In this document: positions 16,041-25,735 of the stretch, one piece after another | Layout of the letters: every line of letters starts with the position of its first letter | Position numbering within the stretch: position 1 is the stretch's first letter | NCBI RefSeq assembly: GCF_020515525.1 | Contig: NZ_JAIYEP010000001.1 | Span: 1 to 64,000, forward strand | DNA from: Rhodococcus yananensis | GTDB taxonomy: Bacteria; Actinomycetota; Actinomycetes; Mycobacteriales; Mycobacteriaceae | Reading direction: 5' to 3' | DNA length: 64,000 bases | Translations under genes and position numbers: made by a program | The notes under the pieces: generated by a model | Told to the model about the DNA's origin: nothing | Seen by the model: the letters and a program-made list of their open reading frames with translations, nothing else | Databases searched by the model: none

Positions 16041-17258
16041 TCAGGTCGCGCGGTGGGTGATGGCGGTCGCCGAGTGTCCGATCGTCGCGGTACCACCGAC
16101 CATGGTGTCCATGAACTTCCCCTGTTCCCGCATGCCTCGCAGGGCGGCGCGCTCACGTCCACCGGGCCTCAGCGCTGCCGCAGAACGGATGAGGTTGAGC
16201 GGCAACCGGATCAACGGGTACCAGGGCACGACGAACCTCGGCAGCCCCAGGGCACGCATCGCGCTCGGTCCGAGAAATGCCGCGGTGATCGAAAGATGCT
16301 GCGAACGAGCGATTCTGCGTCGCGTCCCCCGTAGCGTGCGGTAATTCCACGACAGCGGATCATCGATCATCGGGACGGAGAGTTGTTTCGTGGTCTCGTC
16401 GGGCGTGGACAACGCGTACGACGTGTGGAGCAGCACCCGCACGCAGTCACGGAAGTCGTCGGGCACGAACTCGTCGTCGACGCCCATCAGCAGCCCCACG
16501 TACCGGGTCAGGTGTGCGACCGCTTCGTACTCGGCGGGCCGGTTGATCATTCCCACCCCGATGCCACCCATGACGGGCGCGACGAGCGCACCGACGAGGG
16601 TGGCCGCCATGTCGGTCTGGTTGATCGGGACACCCCAACGCTCGGTGCTCCAGTCCGGCATGGCCGCGACGTGACGGCGGACGATCGCGTGGATGAGCCG
16701 TACGTGGACCGTCGAGCGGTAGCCGGCGCCGAACGGCCTCAGACCACCCTCACCGATGACGTCGAGCGCCCACTGCGAGGTTTCGGCGAACCGCGCGTTC
16801 GACCCTTTTTCGAGCGCACCGGTGCGCAACAGGGTCTGGTTGAATCCGGCGAACAGGTAGCCGCCGAGCAGCGCCACGTCGCGCGCGATGTAGAGACCGT
16901 CGGCACCGCCACTGCGCATCACCCGCGCCCCGAGTTCGATCTTGTCCCAGTCGACCAGGTCGGACACCGCCTCGACCTCGGTGAAGAACTCGCGGAGCGG
17001 CGCGGGTGCGTCGTCGATGCTGTCGATTCCGGCGGCGAGGGCCTTCTCGAACAGTGCCCGTGCCGGGCCCGAACCGGTGGTGTACATCCACTCGACCAAC
17101 CGGTCGGCGGGTGCGTCGCCGACGAGGAGGCATTCGCCCATGCGGCGGAACTGCGCGGCGTCGGGGCGGTGCAGACCCAGCATCGAACCGAATGCCCTGA
17201 TTCCGGTCGGGACGTTGCAGGGCGTGCTGGGGTGACGTGACGGGATTCCGGTGCCCAT
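16041..17258 (-). CDS. MpaB-type oxygenase (DUF2236) family protein
   Basis: A 405-residue member of the MpaB/DUF2236 oxygenase family, related to the heme enzyme latex-clearing protein and mycophenolate pathway MpaB. The helical core includes YIARDVALLGGYLFAGFN, GYRSTVHVRLIHAIVRRHV and the conserved VPINQTDMAATL. His residues of RLIHAIVRRH are candidate heme ligands or catalytic residues. A TetR-type 18-bp palindrome sits 29-46 bases upstream of the ATG, so expression is probably repressed by a TetR protein not found intact nearby. Confidence 0.83.
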   Translation of the reverse strand: MGTGIPSRHPSTPCNVPTGIRAFGSMLGLHRPDAAQFRRMGECLLVGDAPADRLVEWMYTTGSGPARALFEKALAAGIDSIDDAPAPLREFFTEVEAVSDLVDWDKIELGARVMRSGGADGLYIARDVALLGGYLFAGFNQTLLRTGALEKGSNARFAETSQWALDVIGEGGLRPFGAGYRSTVHVRLIHAIVRRHVAAMPDWSTERWGVPINQTDMAATLVGALVAPVMGGIGVGMINRPAEYEAVAHLTRYVGLLMGVDDEFVPDDFRDCVRVLLHTSYALSTPDETTKQLSVPMIDDPLSWNYRTLRGTRRRIARSQHLSITAAFLGPSAMRALGLPRFVVPWYPLIRLPLNLIRSAAALRPGGRERAALRGMREQGKFMDTMVGGTATIGHSATAITHRAT

Positions 17259-17286
17259 GCGGCGCCCTTCCGACGATCCGACGTAT

Positions 17287-17304
17287 TGACAACAGATGTT
17301 GTCA
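17287..17304 (-). promoter_or_regulatory. TetR-type operator TGACAACA-GA-TGTTGTCA
   Basis: A perfect 8+2+8 palindrome lies just upstream of the MpaB-type gene start at 17258. Its length and symmetry fit TetR-family dimers. No intact regulator gene adjoins it; a possible decayed C-terminus of one is seen at about 17307-17381. The remaining intergenic DNA to the tRNA terminator at 17465 holds nothing else I can support. Confidence 0.6.
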
Positions 17305-17464
17305 GGTGGGTGGGCGTTCGTCCAGGCCGAGTGCGAACAGCCGGCCGCCCCAGAAGTGCGTCGAATGGTGATCCGGACAGGAAATTCACCGCGGGGATCG
17401 CCATTGAGCGCGCTGATCGCTTGCGATCACCATTGACCGCTGACGGATCCATCGACGACAAAAA

Positions 17465-17502
17465 GATGAGGACACGAACTCTTCCGAGTTCGTGTCCTCA
17501 TC
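17465..17502 (-). terminator. Rho-independent terminator of tRNA-Leu
   Basis: A perfect 17-bp stem (17465-17481 with 17486-17502) closes on a TTCC loop. On the minus strand it is followed directly by a five-T run (the AAAAA at 17460-17464). It begins 8 bases after the tRNA-Leu 3' end, as expected for its terminator. Confidence 0.9.
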
Positions 17503-17509
17503 TTCGATG

Positions 17510-17592
17510 TGGGCGAAGGGGGACTTGAACCCCCACGTCCCGAAGGACACTGGCACCTGAAGCCAGCGCGTCTGCCATTCCGCCACTCGCCC
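17510..17592 (-). tRNA. tRNA-Leu (anticodon CAG)
   Basis: The cloverleaf is clear: acceptor 5' GGGCGAG pairs with 3' TTCGCCC (last pair G-U), the anticodon stem CTGGC/GCCAG holds loop TTCAGGT with anticodon CAG, and a T-loop GTTCAAGTC follows. The long variable arm (TGTCCTTCGGGACG) is typical of class II leucine tRNA. The 3' CCA is not encoded. It reads codon CUG, the most used Leu codon at this GC content. Confidence 0.95.
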
Positions 17593-17795
17593 GAGCAACG
17601 CAGAAAACAGTAACACACCCTCCAACGAATCTCCGATTCGCCTGGTCACGGCCACAAAACCGCTTCGGCGACGAGCCCGGATGTGTCTACTGGGACACTC
17701 GCCGGAATCCGTTCGATCGAATCGGGGGAAAAGTAGATACCATGCAGTAGCGACATCTGCGTAGCGACACGCTGAAGACCGGAAAGGGGGTTGCC

Positions 17796-19112
17796 ATGGG
17801 TATCGCACAACGCTTCGAACGCAAGCTGCAGTCTGCGATCGGCGATGCGTTCGCACGCGTCTTCGGTGGCGGCGTGGTCCCCCAGGAGGTGGAAACCGCC
17901 CTCCAACAGGAGGCCTCCGGCGGCATCCAGCAACTCGATCGTGGCCACACCTTGGCTCCCAACAGTTACGTCATCACCATCAGTGAATCCGATCACGACG
18001 CCCTCGCTGCGGATCGGGACTTGACGGTCAAGGCGTTCTCCCGTCACCTTGAGGACTTCATCCGTGACCAAGGATGGCAGACCTACGGTGATGTCCAGGT
18101 CGTCTTCGAGTCGTCGCCGGCACTGCACACGGGGCAGTTCCGGACGCGCGGCTCGGTCGATCCCGAAGCTGGGCGTCCACCGGCGCCCGCCCAACAGTCG
18201 CGGAACCCGCAGAACCGCCGAAACGTGACCCCGGAACCAGGAGTTGTCCCCATGACGCAGAACCCCGGCTACGACCCCAGCCGTGACCCCGCAGACGCGG
18301 AAGCCCAGTACGCACGCAACGGTCACGCGCACGTCGGCCAGGATCAGCGCATGGGTCAGGGTGGCTACGGCGGCTACCAGCAGCAGGGCGGTTACGACCA
18401 GGCCTACGACCAGGGCGGCTACCAGCAGGACGCCCACGGCGGCTACGACCAGGGCTACCAGCAGCAGGCGTACGGCCAGCAGGGCTACGCCGACCAGGGG
18501 CAGGGATACGCCGATCAAGGTCAGGGCTACGCGGATCCGGGCTACGACCAGGGCGGCTACCAGCAGCAGGCCTACAGCCAGGACTACGGCAGCGATCAGG
18601 CCTACGGCCAGCAGAGCTACGACCAGGGCTACAGCCAGCAGGGCTACGCCGATCCGGGCTACGGTCAGCAGGGTTACGCCGACCAGGGCGGCTACCAGCA
18701 GCAGGCCTACGACCAGGGTTACGACCAGGGCGGCTACCAGCAGCAGGGTGGCTACGACCAGGGCTACCAGCAGCAGGGCTATGCGCCCGCCGGGGGTGGT
18801 TACCAGTCCCCCGCGGCCGGACGGGTGCTGACGGCGACGCTGCAGCTCGAGGACGGCAGCGGCCGCTACTACCAGCTCCGCGACGGCAGCAACATCATCG
18901 GCCGCGGGCAGGACGCCCAGTTCCGACTGCCCGACACCGGTGTGTCGCGCCGCCACATCGATATCCGCTGGGACGGGCAGGTCGCGATGCTCTCCGATCT
19001 CGGCTCCACCAACGGCACCACCGTCAACGGGTCGTCCGTGCAGGACTGGCAGCTCGCAGACGGTGACGTTGTTCGCGCGGGCCACTCGGAGATCCTGGTC
19101 CGCATCCTCTGA
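17796..19112 (+). CDS. fhaA: FHA-domain protein FhaA (DUF3662 plus FHA)
   Basis: 438 residues. Residues 1-115 are the DUF3662 domain ([22 protein letters not shown] start). About 160-340 is a Gly/Tyr/Gln-rich low-complexity region of repeated GYxQQ and YDQG units. The last 90 residues form the FHA domain with [19 protein letters not shown] and SDLGSTNGT, the phosphothreonine pocket. In mycobacteria FhaA binds phosphorylated pseudokinase MviN and regulates peptidoglycan synthesis. First gene of the fhaA-fhaB-pstP-rodA-pbpA-pknA-pknB block; ATG 17796 follows a purine-rich GGAAAGGGGG. Confidence 0.95.
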   Translation: MGIAQRFERKLQSAIGDAFARVFGGGVVPQEVETALQQEASGGIQQLDRGHTLAPNSYVITISESDHDALAADRDLTVKAFSRHLEDFIRDQGWQTYGDVQVVFESSPALHTGQFRTRGSVDPEAGRPPAPAQQSRNPQNRRNVTPEPGVVPMTQNPGYDPSRDPADAEAQYARNGHAHVGQDQRMGQGGYGGYQQQGGYDQAYDQGGYQQDAHGGYDQGYQQQAYGQQGYADQGQGYADQGQGYADPGYDQGGYQQQAYSQDYGSDQAYGQQSYDQGYSQQGYADPGYGQQGYADQGGYQQQAYDQGYDQGGYQQQGGYDQGYQQQGYAPAGGGYQSPAAGRVLTATLQLEDGSGRYYQLRDGSNIIGRGQDAQFRLPDTGVSRRHIDIRWDGQVAMLSDLGSTNGTTVNGSSVQDWQLADGDVVRAGHSEILVRIL

Positions 19113-19269
19113 ACTGCGGCAACCACGACTCCTCCCAGCCTCCGGTGACACGGCGGCGCGCGGACAGCGCGTCGGACTCGTCATGGAGTCGGCAGGTGTC
19201 CGTATTGTGGGTGATCGCACCGATCCGGACGACCGCGCAGCGGTCGCACACGCCGAAGGAGGAAGAGCC

Positions 19270-19731
19270 GTGCAGGGGCTGATTCTGCAGCTGACCCGGG
19301 CAGGTTTCCTCCTCCTGCTGTGGTTGTTCGTATGGGCGGTGCTCCGCACCTTGCGTTCCGACATCTACGCGGGCACAGCCCGGCCGCTTCCGCGTTATTC
19401 GCCGAAGCAGTCGATGCTGCCGTCCCTCGGGCGCGGCAAGGTCGCGAAACATCTGGTGGTGACGCAGGGGGCCCTCGCCGGCACCCGCATCACACTCGGC
19501 ACGCAACCCGTGCTGCTCGGTCGCGCCGACGATTCGACGCTCGTCCTCACCGACGACTACGCGTCGACCCGGCACGCCCGTCTGTCACCGCGGGGTTCCG
19601 ACTGGTACGTCGAGGACCTCGGGTCGACGAACGGCACGTACCTCGACCGCGCGAAGGTCACCACCGCAGTCCGTGTTCCGTTGGGCACACCCGTTCGGGT
19701 GGGCAAGACCGTGATCGAGCTCCGCCCGTGA
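19270..19731 (+). CDS. fhaB: FHA-domain membrane protein FhaB (FipA)
   Basis: 153 residues, close to the 155 of M. tuberculosis FhaB. One N-terminal membrane helix (residues 3-22, LILQLTRAGFLLLLWLFVWA) anchors a cytoplasmic FHA domain (about 65-150; [31 protein letters not shown]). The Thr-containing linker is a known PknA/PknB target, and FipA links FtsZ and FtsQ under oxidative stress. GTG 19270 follows GGAGGAAGAGCC. The stop overlaps the pstP start (GTGA). Confidence 0.95.
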   Translation: MQGLILQLTRAGFLLLLWLFVWAVLRTLRSDIYAGTARPLPRYSPKQSMLPSLGRGKVAKHLVVTQGALAGTRITLGTQPVLLGRADDSTLVLTDDYASTRHARLSPRGSDWYVEDLGSTNGTYLDRAKVTTAVRVPLGTPVRVGKTVIELRP

Positions 19732-21227
19732 CACTTGTATTGCGCTACGCCGCCCGCAGCGACCGCGGTCTCGTCCGCTCCAACAACGAGGACTCCGTCT
19801 ACGCCGGCGCGCGTCTGCTCGCGCTCGCCGACGGGATGGGCGGCCACGCCGCCGGTGAGGTCGCCTCGCAGTTGATGATCGCCGCGCTCGCCCACCTCGA
19901 CGACGACGAACCGGGCGGCGACCTGCTCGGCAAGCTCGCCGCCGCGGTCCGCGAGGGCAACGCCGCGATCGCCGACCAGGTGGAAGAAGAACCCGAACTC
20001 GACGGCATGGGGACCACCCTCACCGCCATCCTGTTCGCCGGCAGCAAACTGGGTCTGGCACACATCGGTGACTCACGCGCCTATCTGCTGCGCGACGATC
20101 AACTCACCCAGATCACCCGCGACGACACGTTCGTGCAGTCCCTCGTCGACGAGGGACGCATCACCGCCGAGCAGGCGCACACGCATCCGCAGCGGTCCCT
20201 GATCATGCGCGCACTCACCGGTACCGAGGTCGAGCCGACCCTGACCGTGCGGGAGGCCCGCACCGGCGACCGCTACCTGGTGTGTTCCGACGGTCTCTCG
20301 GACGTGGTGAGCGATGAGACGATCGCGAACACGATGCGGGAGGGCAGCCACGACGAGTGCGCCGACCGCCTCATCGAACTCGCCCTGCGCAGCGGCGGCC
20401 CCGACAACGTCACCGTCGTCGTCGCCGATGTCATCGACCTCGACTACGGGCAGAGCAACCCGATCGTCGCGGGCGCCGCATCGGGACACGACGACGAGGA
20501 CGCTCCCCCTCCGAACACCGCTGCGGGCCGCGCCGCAGCGATGCGCCCACCGCGCGCCACCCCGAAACGGATCGTCAACCAGGCGCCCACGCCGGAGAAG
20601 AAGAAGCGCAGCCGCCTGTGGTGGCCGTTGATCGTCGTCGTGGTGCTGGCACTCATCGGCGGCGGCGGTTACGTGGGCCTCCGGTTGCTGCAGAACAACT
20701 ACTACGTCGGTGCCGACGACAGTCGCGTCGCCGTGCTGCGCGGCATCCCCGGGAACGTGTTCGGGTACTCCCTGCAGGAAGTGGCGCAGGTCGGATGCGT
20801 CACGGACGACGGTGAACTGTCGCTCGTCAGTCCGGACGATGCGCGGTGCCGGGTGATGATGGTCGACGATCTGCAGCCCGCGGCCCGTGAACAGGTACGG
20901 GCCGGTCTCCCGTCCGGGACCTTCGACGACACCGTCACCCAGATGCAGCGCCTCGCCGAGCAGGATCTGCTTCCGGTGTGTCGGGTCGAGGAGGAGCAGC
21001 CCGCGACGACGTCGGCCCCGGTGGACCCGGCGGCGCCCGCCACGCCCGACACCTCGGCGCCCGAGGCGCCACCCGAGGAAACACCCGAGGCACCACCAGC
21101 GGAGGCGCCGACCGACGCCGCCCCCGCGGACGGCGCTCCCGAGGCACCGGCGGCACCCGAGGATGCGGCACCGGAACAGGCCCCTGTGCCTCAGGTTCCG
21201 GGTCAGAACTGCAGGGTGGGCGCCTGA
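19728..21227 (+). CDS. pstP: PP2C-type Ser/Thr protein phosphatase PstP
   Basis: 499 residues. Cytoplasmic PP2C domain at about 1-240, with RSNNEDS, ADGMGGHAAGE (metal Asp), GDSRAYLLRDD, CSDGLSDVVSD and GGPDNVTVVV. A membrane helix (about 300-322, LWWPLIVVVVLALIGG) follows a basic segment. The extracellular part ends in a Pro/Ala/Glu-rich tail of about 75 residues. It reverses PknA/PknB phosphorylation of division and cell-wall proteins. Coupled at both ends: GTGA overlap with fhaB and TGATG with rodA. Confidence 0.95.
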   Translation: MTLVLRYAARSDRGLVRSNNEDSVYAGARLLALADGMGGHAAGEVASQLMIAALAHLDDDEPGGDLLGKLAAAVREGNAAIADQVEEEPELDGMGTTLTAILFAGSKLGLAHIGDSRAYLLRDDQLTQITRDDTFVQSLVDEGRITAEQAHTHPQRSLIMRALTGTEVEPTLTVREARTGDRYLVCSDGLSDVVSDETIANTMREGSHDECADRLIELALRSGGPDNVTVVVADVIDLDYGQSNPIVAGAASGHDDEDAPPPNTAAGRAAAMRPPRATPKRIVNQAPTPEKKKRSRLWWPLIVVVVLALIGGGGYVGLRLLQNNYYVGADDSRVAVLRGIPGNVFGYSLQEVAQVGCVTDDGELSLVSPDDARCRVMMVDDLQPAAREQVRAGLPSGTFDDTVTQMQRLAEQDLLPVCRVEEEQPATTSAPVDPAAPATPDTSAPEAPPEETPEAPPAEAPTDAAPADGAPEAPAAPEDAAPEQAPVPQVPGQNCRVGA

Positions 21228-22675
21228 TGTCGGTCACCCATGGCACGGGGGCCTTCCCGAGTCCCCCGGGTGGATTCGCTCCGGCTCCGGTCCAGTCGAC
21301 ACGACGCAACACCGAGCTCGTGCTGCTCCTGGGCGCGATCGCCATCACCACGGTCTCGCTCATGCTCGTCGAGGCGGCCCTCGAACAGTCCCTGACGATG
21401 GACCTCGCGAAGTACGGTCTGACGTTCGCCGCGCTGTTCCTCCTCGCTCACCTGGCGGTGCGCAGGTACGCGAAGTACGCCGACCCGTTGCTGCTGCCGA
21501 TCGTGGCGTTGCTCAACGGGCTCGGTCTGGTGCTGATCCATCGGCTCGACCTCGCCGATCAGGAGAACGCACGCTACCTGGGCCTGCCCGAACCGTCCCC
21601 GGACGCCACCCAGCAGGTGCTGTGGACGGCGATCGGGGTGGCGTTGTTCATCGCGGTGCTGGTGTTCCTGCACGACTACCGGTTGCTCGCCCGGTTCAGC
21701 TACACCCTCGGTCTCCTCGGTCTGATCGCATTGGCGATCCCCGCGCTGCTGCCGGCGCAGTTCTCCGAGGTCAACGGTGCGAAGATCTGGATCCGGTTGC
21801 CCGGTTTCAGCATCCAACCCGGCGAGTTCGCGAAGATCCTGCTCATCATCTTCTTCGCATCGGTGCTCGTCGCGAAACGCGACCTGTTCACCACCGCCGG
21901 CAAACACGTGCTCGGGATGGACTTCCCGCGCGCCCGCGACCTCGGCCCGATCCTCGCCGCATGGATCCTGTCGATCGGTGTGATGGTGTTCGAGAAGGAC
22001 CTCGGCACGTCGCTGCTGTTGTTCACCACCGTGCTCGTGATGCTGTACATCGCGACGGAGCGGGTCGGGTGGCTGATCATCGGATTCACGCTGCTCGCGA
22101 TCGGCTTCGTGTTCGCCTACCAGATGTTCGGGCACGTGCGGGTGCGGGTCGAGACATGGCTCGATCCCCTCGCCGATTACAACAACACCGGTTACCAGAT
22201 CTCCCAGTCACTGTTCGGGCTGGCGACCGGCGGCGTCGCCGGGACCGGTCTGGGCAGTGGACGGCCCGCACAGGTGCCGTTCGCCAAGACCGACTTCATC
22301 ACCGCCACGATCGGTGAGGAACTGGGCCTGATCGGCCTCGCCGCGATCCTGCTGCTGTTCCTGATCCTGATCGTCCGCGGACTGCGGACCGCGCTGGCGG
22401 TGCGCGACAGCTTCGGCAAGCTCCTGGCTGCCGGCCTGTCGTTCACCCTCGCGATCCAGCTGTTCGTCGTCGTCGGTGGCGTCACGAAACTGATCCCGCT
22501 GACGGGCCTGACCACGCCGTTCATGTCGTACGGCGGGTCGTCGTTGCTCGCCAACTACCTGTTGCTCGCGATCATCATGAAGATCTCGCATTCGGCGCGG
22601 GAACCCGCGCGGCCCCGGAAGAAGGCACCGACGCCCATCGCGGAGGCGCCGACGGAAATGATGGGGCGCGAATGA
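21227..22675 (+). CDS. rodA: SEDS peptidoglycan polymerase RodA (FtsW/RodA family)
   Basis: 482 residues with about 12 membrane helices. SEDS features include FSEVNGAKIWIRLPGFSIQP, EFAKILLIIFFAS, the catalytic-Asp loop region EKDLGTSLLLF, and the C-terminal GLTTPFMSYGGSSLLANY. It polymerises lipid II glycan strands with its partner PbpA, encoded next with a 4-base ATGA overlap. Called RodA not FtsW from its place beside pbpA and the kinase genes, as in M. tuberculosis Rv0017c. Confidence 0.93.
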   Translation: MSVTHGTGAFPSPPGGFAPAPVQSTRRNTELVLLLGAIAITTVSLMLVEAALEQSLTMDLAKYGLTFAALFLLAHLAVRRYAKYADPLLLPIVALLNGLGLVLIHRLDLADQENARYLGLPEPSPDATQQVLWTAIGVALFIAVLVFLHDYRLLARFSYTLGLLGLIALAIPALLPAQFSEVNGAKIWIRLPGFSIQPGEFAKILLIIFFASVLVAKRDLFTTAGKHVLGMDFPRARDLGPILAAWILSIGVMVFEKDLGTSLLLFTTVLVMLYIATERVGWLIIGFTLLAIGFVFAYQMFGHVRVRVETWLDPLADYNNTGYQISQSLFGLATGGVAGTGLGSGRPAQVPFAKTDFITATIGEELGLIGLAAILLLFLILIVRGLRTALAVRDSFGKLLAAGLSFTLAIQLFVVVGGVTKLIPLTGLTTPFMSYGGSSLLANYLLLAIIMKISHSAREPARPRKKAPTPIAEAPTEMMGRE

Positions 22676-24156
22676 ACACTCCGCTGCGCAAGGTCGCGAC
22701 GGCCGTGATGTTCATGGTCGTCGCACTCCTGGCGAACGCCACGTACGTGCAGGTCATCAAAGCCGATGATCTGCGCACCGACCCGCGGAACTCGCGGGTC
22801 CTCATCGACGAGTACTCCCGTCAGCGTGGGCAGATCTCCGCGGCCGGGCAGGCGCTCGCCGTCTCGGTGCCCACCGACGGCCGCTACAAGTATCTGCGCG
22901 AATACCCGTCGACACCGCAGCAGCCGATGAGCCCACTGGCCTATGCCCCGGTGACCGGCTTCTATTCCATGCAGTACGGCAGCACCGGGCTGGAACGCTA
23001 CGAGGATGCGCTGCTCAACGGGTCCGACAACCTGCTGTTCGGGCGACGTCTCTTCGATCTGGTGTCGGGCCGCACCCCGCGCGGCGGGAACGTGGTCAGC
23101 ACCATCGACCCGGCGATGCAGCAGGTCGCCTACGACGAGTTGACGTCGAAGGGTTACACCGGTTCGGTCGTGGCCATCGAACCGGCCACGGGCAAGATCC
23201 TGGCGATGGTGAGCACCCCCAGCTACGACCCGAACCGACTGTCGGGGCACGACGGTGCGGCCACGTCCGCGGCGTGGGACGAACTGAACGCCGATCCCGA
23301 CATGCCGATGGTGAACCGCGCGATCTCCCAGACGTACCCACCGGGTTCGACGTTCAAGGTCGTCGGTACCGCCGCTGCGCTCGCATCGGGCGTCACGCCC
23401 GACACGCAACTCACGGCCGCCGCGCAGATCACCCTGCCCGACACGGCGACGACACTCGAGAACTACGGTGGCGAACACTGCGGAGACGCCCCCACGGTGT
23501 CCCTGCGGGAGGCGTTCGCGCGGTCCTGCAACACCGCGTTCGTCGAAATGGGCCTGAACACGGGGCGTGAAGGCCTCATGGAGCAGGCGGAAGCGTTCGG
23601 TATCGGCGAGGCGATGGATGTTCCGCTGGCGGTCGCCCCCAGCACCCTCGGAGCCATCCCGGACTCCGCGGCGCTCGGCCAGTCCGCGATCGGCCAGCGC
23701 GACGTCGCCCTGACGCCGCTGCAGAACGCCGTGATCGCGGCGACCGTCGCGAACGGCGGAGTACGGATGCAGCCCTACCTCGTGGACCGACTCGAGGGCC
23801 CCGACCTGTCGGTGCTGGAGGAGACCACACCCGAATCGATGGGGCAGGCGATGGATCCGGCGGTCGCGGCGACACTGACCGAACTGATGCTCGGGTCCGA
23901 ACAGTGGTCGGGTGGGCAGGGCGCTGTCCCCGGTGTGCAGATCGCGTCGAAGACGGGAACCGCCGAGCACGGCAGCGATCCGCGCAACACTCCGCCGCAC
24001 ACGTGGTATATCGCCTTCGCACCCGCACAGCAGCCGACGGTCGCTGTCGCGGTGATCGTGGAGGACGGCGGTGACCGCGCTCTCGCTGCAACCGGCGGGT
24101 CGGTTGCCGCTCCAATCGGACGGGCCGTGATCGCGGCCGGATTACAGGGAGGCTGA
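22672..24156 (+). CDS. pbpA: Class B penicillin-binding protein PbpA
   Basis: 494 residues. An N-terminal membrane anchor (about 10-28) precedes a dimerisation domain and a transpeptidase domain from about 155. Active-site motifs are STFK (in [10 protein letters not shown], nucleophile Ser), SCN (RSCNTAF) and KTGTAE. It cross-links new peptidoglycan with RodA at the septum and poles, and is a PknB substrate in mycobacteria. Start overlaps the rodA stop; stop is 1 base before pknA, whose RBS (GGAGG) lies inside the pbpA end. Confidence 0.95.
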   Translation: MNTPLRKVATAVMFMVVALLANATYVQVIKADDLRTDPRNSRVLIDEYSRQRGQISAAGQALAVSVPTDGRYKYLREYPSTPQQPMSPLAYAPVTGFYSMQYGSTGLERYEDALLNGSDNLLFGRRLFDLVSGRTPRGGNVVSTIDPAMQQVAYDELTSKGYTGSVVAIEPATGKILAMVSTPSYDPNRLSGHDGAATSAAWDELNADPDMPMVNRAISQTYPPGSTFKVVGTAAALASGVTPDTQLTAAAQITLPDTATTLENYGGEHCGDAPTVSLREAFARSCNTAFVEMGLNTGREGLMEQAEAFGIGEAMDVPLAVAPSTLGAIPDSAALGQSAIGQRDVALTPLQNAVIAATVANGGVRMQPYLVDRLEGPDLSVLEETTPESMGQAMDPAVAATLTELMLGSEQWSGGQGAVPGVQIASKTGTAEHGSDPRNTPPHTWYIAFAPAQQPTVAVAVIVEDGGDRALAATGGSVAAPIGRAVIAAGLQGG

Positions 24157-24157
24157 C

Positions 24158-25735
24158 ATGGCTTTGTACAGCGGCGCCATGATCGCCGACCGCTATCGCC
24201 TGCAGCGGCTCATCGCCACCGGCGGTATGGGTCAGGTGTGGGAAGGGCTCGACACACGACTCGACCGGCGGGTGGCGGTCAAGGTACTCAAGGCGGAACT
24301 GTCCGGTGACCAGGACTTCCTGACACGGTTCCGGATGGAGGCCCGCACCACCGCCCAACTCAACCACCCTGGTATCGCCGGGGTGTTCGACTACGGCGAG
24401 ACGGAGGACGGCGAAGGCCAATCCATCGCGTACCTGGTGATGGAACTCGTGCACGGCGAACCCTTGAATGCGGTGCTGTCCCGGGTGGGCCGGTTGTCGT
24501 TGCCGCAGGCCCTCGACATGCTCGAGCAGACGGGCCGCGCGTTGCAGGCCGCGCACAACGCCGGGGTCGTGCACCGCGACGTCAAACCCGGGAACATCCT
24601 CATCACCCCGACGGGACAGGTGAAGATCACCGACTTCGGGATCGCGAAGGCCGTCGACGCATCGCCGGTGACCCGCACCGGGATGGTCATGGGCACCGCC
24701 CAGTACATCGCGCCCGAGCAGGCGCTGGGTCAGGAGGCGACGTCGGCGAGCGACGTGTACTCGCTGGCCGTGGTCGGGTACGAAGCGTTGTCGGGTCGCC
24801 GCCCGTTCCTCGGCGACAGCGTCGTCACCGTCGCGATGAAGCACGTGCAGGAAACCCCGGCGCCGCTTCCCGCGGAACTGCCGCACGAGGTCCGCGACCT
24901 CATCGACATCGCGATGGCGAAGGACCCGGCGCAGCGGTACTCCAGCGGCGGGGAGTTCGCGAACGCGGTCGCCGCTGTCCGTGGGGGACGGCCGGCGCCG
25001 CCACCCGGAAACGTGCCGCCGGTGACCAGCGCGACGCGCGTGCTTCCTCCGGGCGTGCCGGGCGCGACGACGACGGTGCCGTTGAGTTCGTCGCAGCCTC
25101 CGCCGTCGGCCCGCCAGTATGCACCCACCGCATACGCGTCGTCCCCGAATCCGGGAACGACGGGGCAACCTCCGGTCGGCGGAAACAACGCCCCGCCGAC
25201 CGGCGCGAACGGCGGTGATGGCCGGTCACCGAGCCCGAAGGCCCTGATGTGGGCGGCGGGTGCCGCGATCGTGCTCGCACTCATCGCGCTCGGCGTCGTG
25301 TTGTTCGGTGGAGGCGACGACGACGAGCCCACGACGGGTCCGTCACCGACCACGCAGTTGACGACGACGGCACCGACGACCACCACGACGAGGCCGCCGG
25401 AGACCACGACGCGGACCACGACACAGGAGGTTCCTGTGCCGCCGCCGGTGGAGCCGACCACGCTCGAACCGATGCCGACGACCACGACCACGGTGGCGCC
25501 GACGACCACGACGACGGCACCGACGACCACCGAGCCCACCACGACCACGACCACCGCACCGGTCACCACCACCACCGAGGTGACCACGACCACCGACACG
25601 GCGCTCGAGGGGGGCGAACCCGAGGCCGGAGGCACGGACGGCGGTTCCGAAGACGGGGGCTCGGACAGCAACACGAATCCTGAAGCAAGCAACGGTACCG
25701 ACACCGGACCGACGGACCCACTAGGAACCTCATGA
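24158..25735 (+). CDS. pknA: Ser/Thr protein kinase PknA
   Basis: 525 residues. Kinase domain at about 12-275: GGMGQVW glycine loop, VAVKVLK, catalytic [11 protein letters not shown] in [10 protein letters not shown], and activation-segment Thr in [14 protein letters not shown] Pro/Ser-rich juxtamembrane linker leads to one membrane helix (about 365-385, [20 protein letters not shown]). The extracellular tail of about 135 residues is almost pure Thr/Pro/Glu (long TTTTT runs), probably disordered or glycosylated, and far longer than in M. tuberculosis PknA. Regulates growth and division with PknB; pknB start overlaps by 4 bases. Confidence 0.94.
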   Translation: MALYSGAMIADRYRLQRLIATGGMGQVWEGLDTRLDRRVAVKVLKAELSGDQDFLTRFRMEARTTAQLNHPGIAGVFDYGETEDGEGQSIAYLVMELVHGEPLNAVLSRVGRLSLPQALDMLEQTGRALQAAHNAGVVHRDVKPGNILITPTGQVKITDFGIAKAVDASPVTRTGMVMGTAQYIAPEQALGQEATSASDVYSLAVVGYEALSGRRPFLGDSVVTVAMKHVQETPAPLPAELPHEVRDLIDIAMAKDPAQRYSSGGEFANAVAAVRGGRPAPPPGNVPPVTSATRVLPPGVPGATTTVPLSSSQPPPSARQYAPTAYASSPNPGTTGQPPVGGNNAPPTGANGGDGRSPSPKALMWAAGAAIVLALIALGVVLFGGGDDDEPTTGPSPTTQLTTTAPTTTTTRPPETTTRTTTQEVPVPPPVEPTTLEPMPTTTTTVAPTTTTTAPTTTEPTTTTTTAPVTTTTEVTTTTDTALEGGEPEAGGTDGGSEDGGSDSNTNPEASNGTDTGPTDPLGTS

